A DNA stretch of 64,000 nucleotides from Paraplanobispora siamensis (GTDB lineage: Bacteria; Actinomycetota; Actinomycetes; Streptosporangiales; Streptosporangiaceae). Positions 1 to 7,698 of this stretch are shown one piece after another (position 1 is the stretch's first letter; each line of letters opens with the position of its first letter). The notes beneath the pieces were generated by a model. That model did not search any database and was not told where the DNA came from. It saw nothing but the letters and a program-made list of their open reading frames with translations. Both the position numbers and the translations under genes were made by a program. The stretch is taken from contig NZ_BOOJ01000008.1 of assembly GCF_016863175.1 (NCBI RefSeq), positions 62,001 to 126,000 of the forward strand, in the 5' to 3' direction.

Positions 1-432
1 TGGGATCTCGGGCGGGATCTCGGGCGGGATCTCGGGCGAGCCGGCCGCGGTATCCGGCGAGATCCCGGACGGTGCGTGCGCGGCGGACTCGGAGGGCGGC
101 CGCGGCGCGGACGCCCCGTTCCCGCCGGCGGGCAGGTCGGGGGCGGGCGCCTGCCGGGGCGCGGCGGCGGTCTCCCCGTCGAAACCGGGGCTCATGACCA
201 GCTTGGCCGCGTCGGCGGCCGGGACACCGCTCCTGATCAGCCGGTTCATCTCCTCCAGGCGCCGCAGGTCGCGGGAGTCGTAGCGGCGGTGCCCACCGGG
301 GCTGCGACGGCTCGGGCCGATGCCGTAACGCAGGTTCCAGGTGCGGAGTGTCGGGGCGGGCACGCCGAGCCGCCGGGCCACGGCTCCGATGCCGTATCCC
401 GGTTCGTCCTCGGTGGTCGGTCGCTCGTCCAT
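1..432 (-). CDS. MerR-family regulator, LitR/CarH-like (partial, runs off left edge)
   Basis: The minus-strand frame from an ATG at 432 stays open to position 1, giving 144 visible residues with the C-terminus outside the window. Residues about 11-65 form a MerR winged-helix DNA-binding domain (motifs IGAVARRLGV, TLRTWNLRYG, GGHRRYDSRDLRRLEE). It is followed by a Pro/Ala-rich linker ending in PEIP repeats. The TW..RYG.GPS...GGHRRY signature is the one I associate with LitR/CarH photoreceptor regulators, which carry a C-terminal B12-binding domain; that domain would lie beyond the edge. The gene diverges from a photolyase, as in known litR-phr loci. An in-frame GTG at 465 is an alternative start. 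The MerR fold is secure; the light-sensing role is inference. Confidence 0.75.
   Translation of the reverse strand, partial: MDERPTTEDEPGYGIGAVARRLGVPAPTLRTWNLRYGIGPSRRSPGGHRRYDSRDLRRLEEMNRLIRSGVPAADAAKLVMSPGFDGETAAAPRQAPAPDLPAGGNGASAPRPPSESAAHAPSGISPDTAAGSPEIPPEIPPEIP
2..37. repeat. 12-bp tandem repeat, three copies
   Basis: Three identical 12-base units (gggatctcgggc) lie head to tail. They are in the coding frame of the MerR-type regulator and encode a repeated Pro-Glu-Ile-Pro tetrapeptide in its linker. The array is next to the window edge and may continue beyond it. Confidence 0.85.
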
Positions 433-521
433 CCGCTGCCGTTCTTCCTCCCGCCCCGACTCCACGGCGCCCCGGGCCGCGGCTCGCGGCAGTGGGGGCT
501 CCCATTCTTTCGGAACCGATC

Positions 522-542
522 CCGTGGCGGATGCAACCACGG
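522..542. promoter_or_regulatory. Inverted repeat in the MerR/photolyase divergent promoter region
   Basis: Perfect 6-base arms CCGTGG and CCACGG are separated by 9 bases, between the divergent starts at 432 and 570. MerR-family proteins bind dyads between promoter elements of genes they control, so this is a candidate operator for the neighbouring regulator. A GGAACC box at 512-517, which could be an ECF-sigma -35 element, lies just upstream. Function is inference. Confidence 0.4.
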
Positions 543-569
543 ACCGTAAGCGTACGAAGATGGCTGGTG

Positions 570-1847
570 ATGGACACCGTCATTGTCTTGTTCAACCGGG
601 ACCTGCGCGTGCACGACCACCCCGCGCTGACCGCCGCGTGCGCCGACGCGCGCCGGGTCGTCCCGCTGTTCGTGGTGGACCCGGAGCTGGCGCGGAGCAC
701 GCGCGGGGGCTTCCTGGTCGAGTGCCTGGCCGACCTGCGCGACTCGCTGCGCAGACGGGGCGGGGACCTGGCGGTCCGCTGGGGCGACCCGGTGGCGGAG
801 ACGGTACGGCTGGCGCGGGAGCTGTCCGCGCGGGCCGTCTACGTCAGCGCCGACGTCAGCGCGTTCGCCCGCAGCAGGGAACGGCGGCTGGCCGAGGAGT
901 GCGCGCGGCACCGGCTGGGGTTCCGCACGTTCCCCGGCCTGACCATCGTGCCGCCGGGGGCCCTGCGCCCCTCGGGCGGGGGCGACCACTACCGGGTCTT
1001 CACCCCCTACCTGCGGGCCTGGTCGCGCGCGGAGCGCCGGCGGATGCTGCCGGCCCCGGAGTGGGTGCCCGTCCCCGGGAACCTGCGTTCGGGCTGGCCC
1101 GAAGGGACGTGGCGGGCCTCGCACCCCCTGCTGACCGGAGGGGAGACGGTGGCGCGCAAGCGGATGGCGCAGTGGCTGAGGTGGTGCGTCGGCGACTACG
1201 CCGAGGGGCAGGACGACCTCGCCGGCAACCGCACCTCCAAGCTCAGTCCCTACCTGCGCTTCGGCTGCCTGTCGCCGCTGGAGCTGGAGTCGCTGGCCGA
1301 GGGGGGCGGGGAGTTCGTCAGGCAGCTGTGCTGGCGTGACTTCCACCACCAGGTGACCTTCGCCTTCCCCCGGATCAACCGGGACGACTACCGGTCGCGG
1401 GGGTTGAGCTGGCACGACGACGAGCACGCCGCCCAGGCCTGGAAGGCGGGCATGACGGGGGTGCCGATCGTCGACGCGGGCATGCGGCAGCTGCGGGCCG
1501 AGGGCTGGATGCACAACCGGGCCCGCCTGATCACCTCGTCGTTCCTGGTCAAGTGGTTGAAGGTCGACTGGAGGGTGGGGGCCGAGCACTTCTGGAAGCT
1601 GCTGCTCGACGGCGACGTGCCCAACAACTACGGCAACTGGCAGTGGGTGGCGGGCACCGGCAACGACACCCGGCCCAACCGGGTCATCAACCCGATCAGG
1701 CAGGCCGTGCGCTTCGACCCCGACGGCGAGTACGTCCGCCGCTATCTGCCCGAACTGGAGACCGTCCGGGGCAGGGCGGTCCACCGGCCGTGGCGGCTGC
1801 CCTCGGCCGTCCACGGCTATCCCGGCCCCCTGGTCCCGCTCGACTGA
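570..1847 (+). CDS. phr: Deoxyribodipyrimidine photolyase
   Basis: A 425-residue flavoprotein of the photolyase/cryptochrome family, which repairs cyclobutane pyrimidine dimers using blue light. The N-terminal Rossmann domain begins with VIVLFNRDLRVHDHPAL. The C-terminal FAD-binding helical domain shows CWRDFHHQ, VPIVDAGMRQL, GWMHNRAR, NNYGNWQWVAGTG and the closing RVINP.RQ segment. The tryptophans expected for the electron-transfer chain are present in WRDF, the W359-like region and GNWQW. The ATG at 570 is chosen because it places the conserved beta-strand at residue 3; a GTG sits one codon upstream. The 74 codons of upstream open frame have no family homology and are not used. The divergent MerR gene suggests light-dependent control. 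Class assignment (CPD class I-like) is confident; a cryptochrome function cannot be excluded. Confidence 0.93.
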   Translation: MDTVIVLFNRDLRVHDHPALTAACADARRVVPLFVVDPELARSTRGGFLVECLADLRDSLRRRGGDLAVRWGDPVAETVRLARELSARAVYVSADVSAFARSRERRLAEECARHRLGFRTFPGLTIVPPGALRPSGGGDHYRVFTPYLRAWSRAERRRMLPAPEWVPVPGNLRSGWPEGTWRASHPLLTGGETVARKRMAQWLRWCVGDYAEGQDDLAGNRTSKLSPYLRFGCLSPLELESLAEGGGEFVRQLCWRDFHHQVTFAFPRINRDDYRSRGLSWHDDEHAAQAWKAGMTGVPIVDAGMRQLRAEGWMHNRARLITSSFLVKWLKVDWRVGAEHFWKLLLDGDVPNNYGNWQWVAGTGNDTRPNRVINPIRQAVRFDPDGEYVRRYLPELETVRGRAVHRPWRLPSAVHGYPGPLVPLD

Positions 1848-1972
1848 CCCCGGCCGTCGTCCCGGTCGCTCCCCGGATCGTCAGTTCCGCTCGGCTGGTC
1901 CGGACCGCCGGAGGATCCCGTGGATTTCACCGGATGCGCCGATTCTCTGGGAGTTATGGCGGTCTGGAAGTG

Positions 1973-1993
1973 ATCGCGGATAATGTCCGCGAT
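1973..1993. promoter_or_regulatory. Inverted repeat upstream of the DUF574 methyltransferase
   Basis: Perfect 8-base arms ATCGCGGA and TCCGCGAT are separated by TAATG. They lie about 80 bases before the methyltransferase ATG and about 27 bases before a possible -10 element (TACGAT, 2020-2025). This could be an operator or a short hairpin. No cognate regulator is apparent. Confidence 0.35.
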
Positions 1994-2073
1994 GCCGTCC
2001 GTAGAGGCTTTTCGTCGGCTACGATCTGCGACAGGGACGACCCAGGGTGACGGCGTCGGGGTGAGGTGGCTGC

Positions 2074-2847
2074 ATGAGCGAGCGGAATCCCTACGGTCTT
2101 GACGTCAACACGGCGAATGTCGCACGGATCTACGACTACATGCTCGGCGGCAAGGACAACTTCGCCGCCGACCGCACCGCCGCCGAGCAGATCCTGAGGG
2201 CCTTCCCCGAGTCACGCGAGGGCGTCCAGCTCAACCGCGAGTATCTCGGCAACGCGGTGCACCACCTCGCGGCACAGCAGGGCGTCCGCCAGTTCGTCGA
2301 CATCGGCGCCGGGCTGCCCACCCAGCAGAACGTGCACCAGGTCGCGAGGAAGGTCGACCCGGAGATCCGCACGGTCTACGTGGACAACGATCCGATCGTG
2401 TGCGTGCACGGCAGGGCGCTGCTCGCCAACACCCCGACGGTCGCCATGGTGGAGGCCGACCTGCGCGACCCCGAGGACATCTGGGCCAAGGCCAAGGAGA
2501 CCGGCCTGCTCGACCCGGAGGAGCCGGTCGCCGTGCTCCTGGTCGCGCTCCTGCACTTCCTCGACGACCCCTATCCCGAGGTGGCCAAGCTGCGGGAGAT
2601 GATGGCGCCCGGCAGCTTCCTGGTGATCACCCACCTGTCGATGGCCGAGCGCCGGGCCAAGGACACCGACAAGATGAAGGACGTCTACGCCCGGGCCGGT
2701 TCGGGAGTGGTCCCGCGGACGCCGGAGGAGATCAGGCTCTTCTTCGGTGACTTCGAACTGCTGGACAACGACACCTTCATCGCCCCCAACGCCCTGGAGC
2801 GCATGGCGATCCTCGGCTGGGGCGGGGTCGGCCGCAAGAAGTCCTGA
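2074..2847 (+). CDS. SAM-dependent methyltransferase, DUF574 type
   Basis: A 257-residue protein of the large actinobacterial S-adenosylmethionine methyltransferase family once called DUF574. It opens with the typical NVARIYDYMLGGKDNFAADR signature. FVDIGAGLPTQQNVHQ follows as the SAM-binding motif I, then VYVDNDPIV for the acidic ribose-binding loop and VAVLLVALLHFLDD as motif IV-like. Family members usually have 260-280 residues, so this copy is full length. These genes occur in many paralogues in Streptosporangiaceae and their substrates are unknown. It stands alone, with 58 bases to the next gene on the same strand. Family confidence is high; the substrate is not known. Confidence 0.9.
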   Translation: MSERNPYGLDVNTANVARIYDYMLGGKDNFAADRTAAEQILRAFPESREGVQLNREYLGNAVHHLAAQQGVRQFVDIGAGLPTQQNVHQVARKVDPEIRTVYVDNDPIVCVHGRALLANTPTVAMVEADLRDPEDIWAKAKETGLLDPEEPVAVLLVALLHFLDDPYPEVAKLREMMAPGSFLVITHLSMAERRAKDTDKMKDVYARAGSGVVPRTPEEIRLFFGDFELLDNDTFIAPNALERMAILGWGGVGRKKS

Positions 2848-2905
2848 GCGCGGAAGGCCCGTGGCGCGGGAGGAACGATTTCATCGTCCCGCACGTCGCA
2901 CAGAT

Positions 2906-3847
2906 GTGACCTCCTACACCCCCATTGACGATGATCTGCGCGCCGCCCGGGAGCGAGCCCGGCGGCTGGATCGACTGACCGCGCAGCACCGGGCCGTGAG
3001 CGTGCAGATCGAGGAGGCGGGCCGTCTCGTCGCCGATCTGGAGGCCCGTCTCGTCGAGGAGGAGGGCGACGTCTCCCGGTTGGAGAAGGGCGGTTTCGCC
3101 GCCTTCCTGTCGGGGCTGGCCGGATCCCGGCAGGACAGGCTCGACCGGGAGCGGGCGGAGGCGGAGGCCGTACGGGAACGGCTGCGCGGGCAGCGGACCC
3201 GGCTCCAGTGGCTGCAGTCGGACCTGGCGGCCCTGCGCGGCGGCCTGGCCGAGCTGGAGAACGCCAGGCAGGAGTTCGACATCCTGCTCGGGCACAAGGA
3301 GCGGCTGCTGGTGGGGTCGGACGACCCGCGCGGCCGCGAGCTCGTCGAGATCGCCCGGCGCCTGGCCGACACCGCGGCAGACCTGCGCGAGCACGAGGAG
3401 GCCCGGCAGGCCGGGATCGCCGCCGGCCACGCGATCGGCCAGGTCCTGCGCTGCCTGGGCGGCGCGCGCGGCGCCTCCACCTGGGACCTGATCGGCGGCG
3501 GCACCATCGCGGACATGATGGAGCACGGCCACCTGCGCCGGGCCGACGAGGCCGCCTGGCACGCCCAGCAGGCGCTGGACGTCTTCGCCAGGGAGCTGGC
3601 CGACATCGGGACGCACGTCACCCCGGCCATGCCCGAGGTGGACACCCGGTGGTTCGCCGACACCTTCTTCGACAACATCATCACCGACGCCATCAAGCAC
3701 CAGCGGATCGCCCGCACCGGGGAGGCCGTCGCCGAGATGGGCCGGTGGGTCGGCGAGACGGTCGAAGGCCTGGCCTCCCGAGCCGCCGAGCTGGCCGTAC
3801 GGCGCGACCGCCTGGTCGCCCGCCGCGAGGAGATCCTCGCCGGCTGA
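2906..3847 (+). CDS. Coiled-coil protein of unknown function
   Basis: A 313-residue protein I do not recognise. Residues about 10-130 are a long amphipathic alpha-helical region rich in Arg, Glu and Leu (RARRLDRLTAQH, RLVADLEARLVEEE), predicted to form coiled coil. This is followed by a more compact segment with Gly/Trp-containing motifs (GASTWDLIGGGTIADMMEHG, RWFADTFFDNIITD) and a second helical C-terminus. There is no signal peptide or membrane segment. A GTG at 2906 is used; a GTG at 2861 preceded by ggaagg is an alternative adding 15 residues. The stop codon lies inside a tandem repeat that continues downstream. No function is assigned. Confidence 0.75.
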   Translation: MTSYTPIDDDLRAARERARRLDRLTAQHRAVSVQIEEAGRLVADLEARLVEEEGDVSRLEKGGFAAFLSGLAGSRQDRLDRERAEAEAVRERLRGQRTRLQWLQSDLAALRGGLAELENARQEFDILLGHKERLLVGSDDPRGRELVEIARRLADTAADLREHEEARQAGIAAGHAIGQVLRCLGGARGASTWDLIGGGTIADMMEHGHLRRADEAAWHAQQALDVFARELADIGTHVTPAMPEVDTRWFADTFFDNIITDAIKHQRIARTGEAVAEMGRWVGETVEGLASRAAELAVRRDRLVARREEILAG

Positions 3848-3909
3848 GCCAGGCGGCCTCCGGCTGGACCGCGCGGCTGAACCAGGCGGCCTCCGGCCGG
3901 ACCGCACGG
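3844..3909. repeat. 33-bp direct repeat spanning the end of the coiled-coil gene
   Basis: Two tandem 33-base copies (3844-3876 and 3877-3909) differ at three positions. The first contains the TGA stop of the coiled-coil gene, so the repeat appears to duplicate the sequence around the 3' end of that gene. A fragment of a third copy follows. Confidence 0.8.
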
Positions 3910-3933
3910 CTCAGCCGGAGACCGCGAAAGTCC

Positions 3934-4011
3934 GGAGCCTGCCAGGGCCCGGAGCCTGCCAGGGCCCGGAGCCTGCCAGGGCCCGGAGCCTGCCAGGGCC
4001 CGGAGCCTGCC
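3934..4011. repeat. 17-bp tandem repeat, about 4.6 copies
   Basis: The unit ggagcctgccagggccc repeats exactly at 3934, 3951, 3968 and 3985, with a partial copy at 4002. It is intergenic between convergent genes. No spacers separate the units, so it is not a CRISPR array. The repeat number is likely to vary between strains (inference). Confidence 0.92.
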
Positions 4012-4066
4012 GCGCGGGAGCTCGCGTGACCACCAGTGGGAGCCCGCGTGACCACCGGAACGCGCA

Positions 4067-4099
4067 CACGCCCGGTCCCCGTAGGGGGGGCCGGGCGTG
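4067..4099. terminator. GC-rich hairpin between convergent genes
   Basis: A 14-bp stem (including one G-U pair) starts with cacgcccgg and closes with ccgggcgtg around a 5-base loop. It lies between the convergent coiled-coil and acidic-protein genes. No T-run follows, as is usual for actinobacterial terminators. It probably serves both strands. Confidence 0.6.
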
Positions 4100-4111
4100 C
4101 GACGTCACATG

Positions 4112-4468
4112 TCAGTGCTGGTGATCGTGATCGTGGTCATGGCCGTGCCCGTGGTCGTCGTCCTCCTCGTCGGAGGGACCGTCGGAGGGCTCGACGCCCA
4201 GCACGGCCTCACGCGGCTCGACATGCTCGACGTGCTCGATCAGTCCCAGGACGTGGTCAGGCTCGATCAGCCACTGCAGGGCCGTGGCGCCGGTCTCGTC
4301 GGCGGAGACCATCTCCGCCTGCTCCCGGCGCTCCTCGTCGTCGAGGTCGGCGTCGGGGTGCTCGATCTCCTTCAGCGCGGCGGCCTGGAGAGCGCCGAGG
4401 TCCCCCACCTCCACAGTCAGCTCGACCGTCAGACGGAGATAGCGTTCGGTGCTCGAATCATCGCTCAT
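4112..4468 (-). CDS. Small acidic protein with His/Asp-rich C-terminal tail
   Basis: A 118-residue, strongly acidic protein I do not recognise. The N-terminal part (RYLRLTVELTVEVGDL, then a helix with ALQAAALKEIEH) could fold as a small alpha/beta domain. The last 16 residues alternate His, Asp and Gly (HGHGHDHDHDHQH), a composition typical of metal-binding tails on nickel or zinc handling proteins. The ATG at 4468 is chosen because AGGA stands nine bases upstream; a TTG two codons earlier is possible. It sits 38 bases downstream of ung on the same strand and may be co-transcribed with it. Metal binding is inferred from composition only. Confidence 0.7.
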   Translation of the reverse strand: MSDDSSTERYLRLTVELTVEVGDLGALQAAALKEIEHPDADLDDEERREQAEMVSADETGATALQWLIEPDHVLGLIEHVEHVEPREAVLGVEPSDGPSDEEDDDHGHGHDHDHDHQH

Positions 4469-4506
4469 GGTCAATGATCCTAGTGCCCCGCGGCTCCGGG
4501 GTCAGC

Positions 4507-5184
4507 CTACGGCAGTTTCCAGTCGACCGGGGTCGCGCCCTGCTTCTCCAGAAGCTGGTTGGCCTTGCTGAAGGGGCGAGAGCCGAAGAAGCCGCTGCGC
4601 GCCGACAGCGGGCTCGGGTGGGCGGACTCGACGGTCGGCGTGTCACCGAGCATCGGCACCAGCGAGCGGGCGTCGCGGCCCCACAGGATCGCGACCAGCG
4701 GCTTGTCGCGGGCCACGAGCGCCTTGATGGCCTGCTCGGTGACCTCCTCCCAGCCCTTGCCCCGGTGCGAGGCGGGCTTGCCCGGCATGACGGTGAGCAC
4801 CCTGTTGAGCAGCAGCACGCCGTGCTCGGCCCACGGGGTCAGGTCGCCGTTGCTGGGCATCGGCAGGCCGAGGTCCTCGGTGAGCTCCTTGTAGATGTTG
4901 CGCAGACTGCCCGGGATGGGGCGCACGTCCGCGGCGACGGAGAAGCTCAGCCCGATCGGGTGCCCCGGCGTGGGGTAGGGATCCTGTCCGACGATCAGCA
5001 CCTTGACCTGGTCGAAGGGCTGTTTGAAGGCGCGGAGCACGTTGTCTCCTGCGGGGAGGTACTGCCTGCCCGCGGCGACCTCCTTCCGGAGGAAGTCGCC
5101 CATTTCGGCGATCTTGCCGGCGACGGGTTCGAGGGCCTCGGCCCACCCGGCTTCCACGATTTCGTTCAACGGACGTGCGGCCAT
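4507..5184 (-). CDS. ung: Uracil-DNA glycosylase
   Basis: A 225-residue family-1 uracil-DNA glycosylase that removes uracil from DNA at the start of base-excision repair. The water-activating motif GQDPYP is at residues 66-71 (Asp68). The Leu-intercalation/His motif HPSPLSA starts at residue 189, and [11 protein letters not shown] provides the uracil-specificity strand. Length matches the family. The ATG at 5184 is preceded by AGGG eight bases upstream; the 37 additional upstream codons lack a Shine-Dalgarno sequence and homology. Only about 125 bases separate it from the end of the sugar-transport operon, with a hairpin terminator between them. Confidence 0.95.
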   Translation of the reverse strand: MAARPLNEIVEAGWAEALEPVAGKIAEMGDFLRKEVAAGRQYLPAGDNVLRAFKQPFDQVKVLIVGQDPYPTPGHPIGLSFSVAADVRPIPGSLRNIYKELTEDLGLPMPSNGDLTPWAEHGVLLLNRVLTVMPGKPASHRGKGWEEVTEQAIKALVARDKPLVAILWGRDARSLVPMLGDTPTVESAHPSPLSARSGFFGSRPFSKANQLLEKQGATPVDWKLP

Positions 5185-5266
5185 GCTCGGCACCCTATCG
5201 GGATCTACCGACATTACGGGGAGGTACGCGTCACTCCGTGAAGCCCGATCCCATCGGGAATCGCGG

Positions 5267-5302
5267 AGGTCCGGTACGGCCCGCGCGGGCCGCACCGGAC
5301 CT
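5267..5302 (-). terminator. Hairpin terminator after the sugar ABC operon
   Basis: A perfectly self-complementary structure: outer arms aggtccggt and accggacct enclose a second palindromic GC block (cggcccgcgcgggccg). It begins 7 bases beyond the stop codon of the last permease gene on the minus strand. It is a strong candidate for ending the operon and insulating ung. Confidence 0.75.
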
Positions 5303-5308
5303 GCCCCC

Positions 5309-6184
5309 TTATTTCACCGAGCCCGCCAGCATTCCCTGCACGAAGTAACGCTGGAAGGCGAAGAACAGGATCAACGGGATGATCAGCGACAGGAACGCTC
5401 CCGGCGCCAGGATGTCGACGTTGGTCCCGAACTGCCGCATCTGGGACTGCAGGGCCTTGGTCATCGGCTGGTTCTCGGTGTTGGCGAAGACCAGGGCGAC
5501 GAGCAGGTCGTTCCAGACCCAGAGGAACTGGAAGATCCCGAGCGAGGCGATCGCCGGCTTGGCCAGCGGGAACACCACGGTCGAGAAGATCCTCCACTCT
5601 CCCGCGCCGTCCATCCTGGCCGCCTCCAGCAGCGAGGAGGGGATGCCCACGAAGAAGTTCCGGAGCAGGAAGATGGCGAAGGGGAGCCCGAAGGAGACGT
5701 GGAAGAGCACCACGCCCGGGATGGAGCCGAAGATGCCGAGGAAGCCGTACAGCTGCGCGATCGGGATCAGGGCGATCTGGATCGGCACCACCAGCAGGGC
5801 GACGACCACCAGGAACAGGATGTCCCTGCCGGGGAAGTCCATCCAGGCGAACGCGTAGGCCGCCATGGCCGCGACGCCGATCACCAGGATCGTCGTGGGC
5901 ACCGTGATGAGCACGGTGTTCCAGAACGACGCGGTGAAACCGCTGGCCAGCAGGTTGCTGTAGCTGGACAGGGTCAGCTCGGCCGGCTTGGTGAACACCG
6001 TCCACCAGCCGCTGGAGTTGTTGGCGGCCTCCTCGCGGATCGAGACCACGAACAGTCCGAGGGTGGGGACCAGCCAGAAGATGCCGATCAGCACGAGCAG
6101 CGCCTGGAGCACGCCGCCGCCCACCCGGTCGACGATCCGGCCGAGGGTGCTGCGCGGCGGTGCGCCGAGAGTGGGGGCCGTCAC
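5309..6184 (-). CDS. Sugar ABC transporter permease, MalG/AglG type
   Basis: A 291-residue inner-membrane permease of the carbohydrate uptake type 1 family, with six predicted transmembrane helices. The cytoplasmic EAA loop that contacts the ATPase reads [14 protein letters not shown]...PLAKPA. The GTG start at 6184 overlaps the TGA of the upstream permease by 4 bases (GTGA), and AGGAGG lies eight bases before it. It forms a heterodimer with the product of the preceding gene. No ATPase gene is in the operon. The nearby trehalose synthase suggests an alpha-glucoside such as maltose or trehalose as substrate; this is inference. Confidence 0.92.
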   Translation of the reverse strand: MTAPTLGAPPRSTLGRIVDRVGGGVLQALLVLIGIFWLVPTLGLFVVSIREEAANNSSGWWTVFTKPAELTLSSYSNLLASGFTASFWNTVLITVPTTILVIGVAAMAAYAFAWMDFPGRDILFLVVVALLVVPIQIALIPIAQLYGFLGIFGSIPGVVLFHVSFGLPFAIFLLRNFFVGIPSSLLEAARMDGAGEWRIFSTVVFPLAKPAIASLGIFQFLWVWNDLLVALVFANTENQPMTKALQSQMRQFGTNVDILAPGAFLSLIIPLILFFAFQRYFVQGMLAGSVK

Positions 6185-7686
6185 TGGTTGTCCCTCCTGA
6201 ACCGCCGGATGTTGAGGACCATGAAGGGCAGCACGAGGAACAGCAGGAAGATGGCCAGCGCGCTGCCCAGCCCCTGGTTCCCGCCGCCGCCGAAGGAGAC
6301 CCGCCACATCTCCAGCGCGATCACGTTGGCGTTCGGCTGAACCGATCCCGGTGCGATGATGAAGACCAGGTCGAAGACCTTCAGCGTGTTGATGATCATC
6401 GTGACGAACACGACGAGCAGCACCGGGGAGAGCAGCGGCACGGTGATCCTGCGGAACACCTGCCACTCGGTGGCGCCGTCGATGCGGGCGGCCTCCAGCG
6501 CGTCACGCGGGATGGCCGACAGCCCCGCCGCGATCAGCACCATGGCGAAGCCCGCCCACACCCAGATGAACGCGCCGATGATCGCCGGGGTGATCAGTGT
6601 CGGGCCGAGCCAGGTCAGGCCGCCGAAGGACGCCTCGAAGTTCGACTGCGGGAGCCGTACGACGTAGTCGCCCGGGGCGAGCCCGGTGATGCGGAAGGTC
6701 CCGTCGGCCTCGGTGGTGGCCTCCGCCTTGACCGCGCCGTCCTGCACCGCCTCGACGGTCATCCCCTCCAGGCCCTTCTCGGTGCCGTCGACCTGGTTGG
6801 GCTGCCCGCCGCCGCCCTGGGTGAAGTCCACCCACACGGTGCCGGCCAGCTCGCCCGGGGCGGGCTGGGCCGCCTTGGCCGGGGCGGCCGTGGCGAGGTC
6901 GGCGGGTTTGACGCCGACCAGGGGGAGGAGCGCGACCTGTCCCGGCTGGGCGGGCTGCTTGCTCACCACCGCGCGGCCCTCGGCGGCGACCGGGGACTGG
7001 TCGCCTCCTCTGGGCCGGGCGTCCGGGTATCCCTGGCCGCCGCCGAACGCGCCCGAGACCGAGGAGATCACGGCGTTGGCCACGCCGCGGTCCGGGTCCT
7101 GCTCGTAGACCAGGCGGAAGATGACGCCGGAGGCCAGCAGGGAGACGGCCATGGGCATGAACACGATCAGCTTGAACGCGGTCGCCCAGCGGATCCGCTC
7201 GGTCATCACCGCGAAGATCAGGCCGATCGTGGTGACCAGCAGGGGGGCGACCACCACCCAGATCAGGTTGTTCCTGATGGTGGTCAGGGTCGAGGCGTCG
7301 GTGAAGATCGCCGTGTAGTTGTCCAGGCCGACGAACTCGGCCTCGTTCGCGCCGTAGAAACTCCGGTAGATGGAGTAGAAGATCGGATAGAGCACCATCG
7401 CGCCGAGCAGGACCAGGCTCGGCAGCAGGAACATGATCGCCATCGTCGACGGCGGGCCCAGCCTGGATCCCTTGGCCCGCGCGGGCGCGGCCTCCGGAGC
7501 GGCGGGCCCGGCGGTCGCGACCTCCGGGGCGGCCGGGGGGGTGATCGGGTCCTCCGAGCGGACGTCGGACAGCGCGGGGTGCACCCGCCCGTCGTCGCCG
7601 GCGGATGTGTCGTTCGGTCCGGGTGAGGACCCGCGGGCGGCCTCGCCGCCGCGCGGGTCCTGCGGGCCGTCCAACCTGTCGGTCAC
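6181..7686 (-). CDS. Sugar ABC transporter permease, MalF/AglF type, with inserted beta-sandwich domain
   Basis: A 501-residue permease, much longer than the usual 290-320. Residues 1-80 are a Pro/Ala/Asp-rich cytoplasmic extension. The first helix begins near 81 (MAIMFLLPSLVLLG). FMPMAVSLLASGVIFRLVY and TPAIIGAFIWVWAGFAMVL match AglF-like helices, and the EAA loop EAARIDGATEWQVF is at about 398-411. Between about 211 and 350, in a loop that is normally short and faces outward, sits an insert: a Gly/Pro/Ala linker, then a segment (about 282-349) with the ADGTFRITGLAPGDYVV pattern of CNA-B/SdrD or carboxypeptidase-regulatory-like domains. A GTG at 7686 is used, with a purine-rich site upstream. 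The insert may contact one of the two binding proteins. Confidence 0.9.
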   Translation of the reverse strand: MTDRLDGPQDPRGGEAARGSSPGPNDTSAGDDGRVHPALSDVRSEDPITPPAAPEVATAGPAAPEAAPARAKGSRLGPPSTMAIMFLLPSLVLLGAMVLYPIFYSIYRSFYGANEAEFVGLDNYTAIFTDASTLTTIRNNLIWVVVAPLLVTTIGLIFAVMTERIRWATAFKLIVFMPMAVSLLASGVIFRLVYEQDPDRGVANAVISSVSGAFGGGQGYPDARPRGGDQSPVAAEGRAVVSKQPAQPGQVALLPLVGVKPADLATAAPAKAAQPAPGELAGTVWVDFTQGGGGQPNQVDGTEKGLEGMTVEAVQDGAVKAEATTEADGTFRITGLAPGDYVVRLPQSNFEASFGGLTWLGPTLITPAIIGAFIWVWAGFAMVLIAAGLSAIPRDALEAARIDGATEWQVFRRITVPLLSPVLLVVFVTMIINTLKVFDLVFIIAPGSVQPNANVIALEMWRVSFGGGGNQGLGSALAIFLLFLVLPFMVLNIRRFRRDNQ

Positions 7687-7698
7687 GGCCTGTCCCCT

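Noticed and set aside
348-569. 74-codon upstream extension of the photolyase
   Set aside because: Low-complexity Arg/Pro sequence overlapping the regulator promoter and start; the conserved protein begins at 570.
246-1814. 522-codon minus-strand frame across the photolyase gene
   Set aside because: It is a Pro/Arg/Gly-rich shadow of the photolyase frame with no family motif; high GC keeps such frames open.
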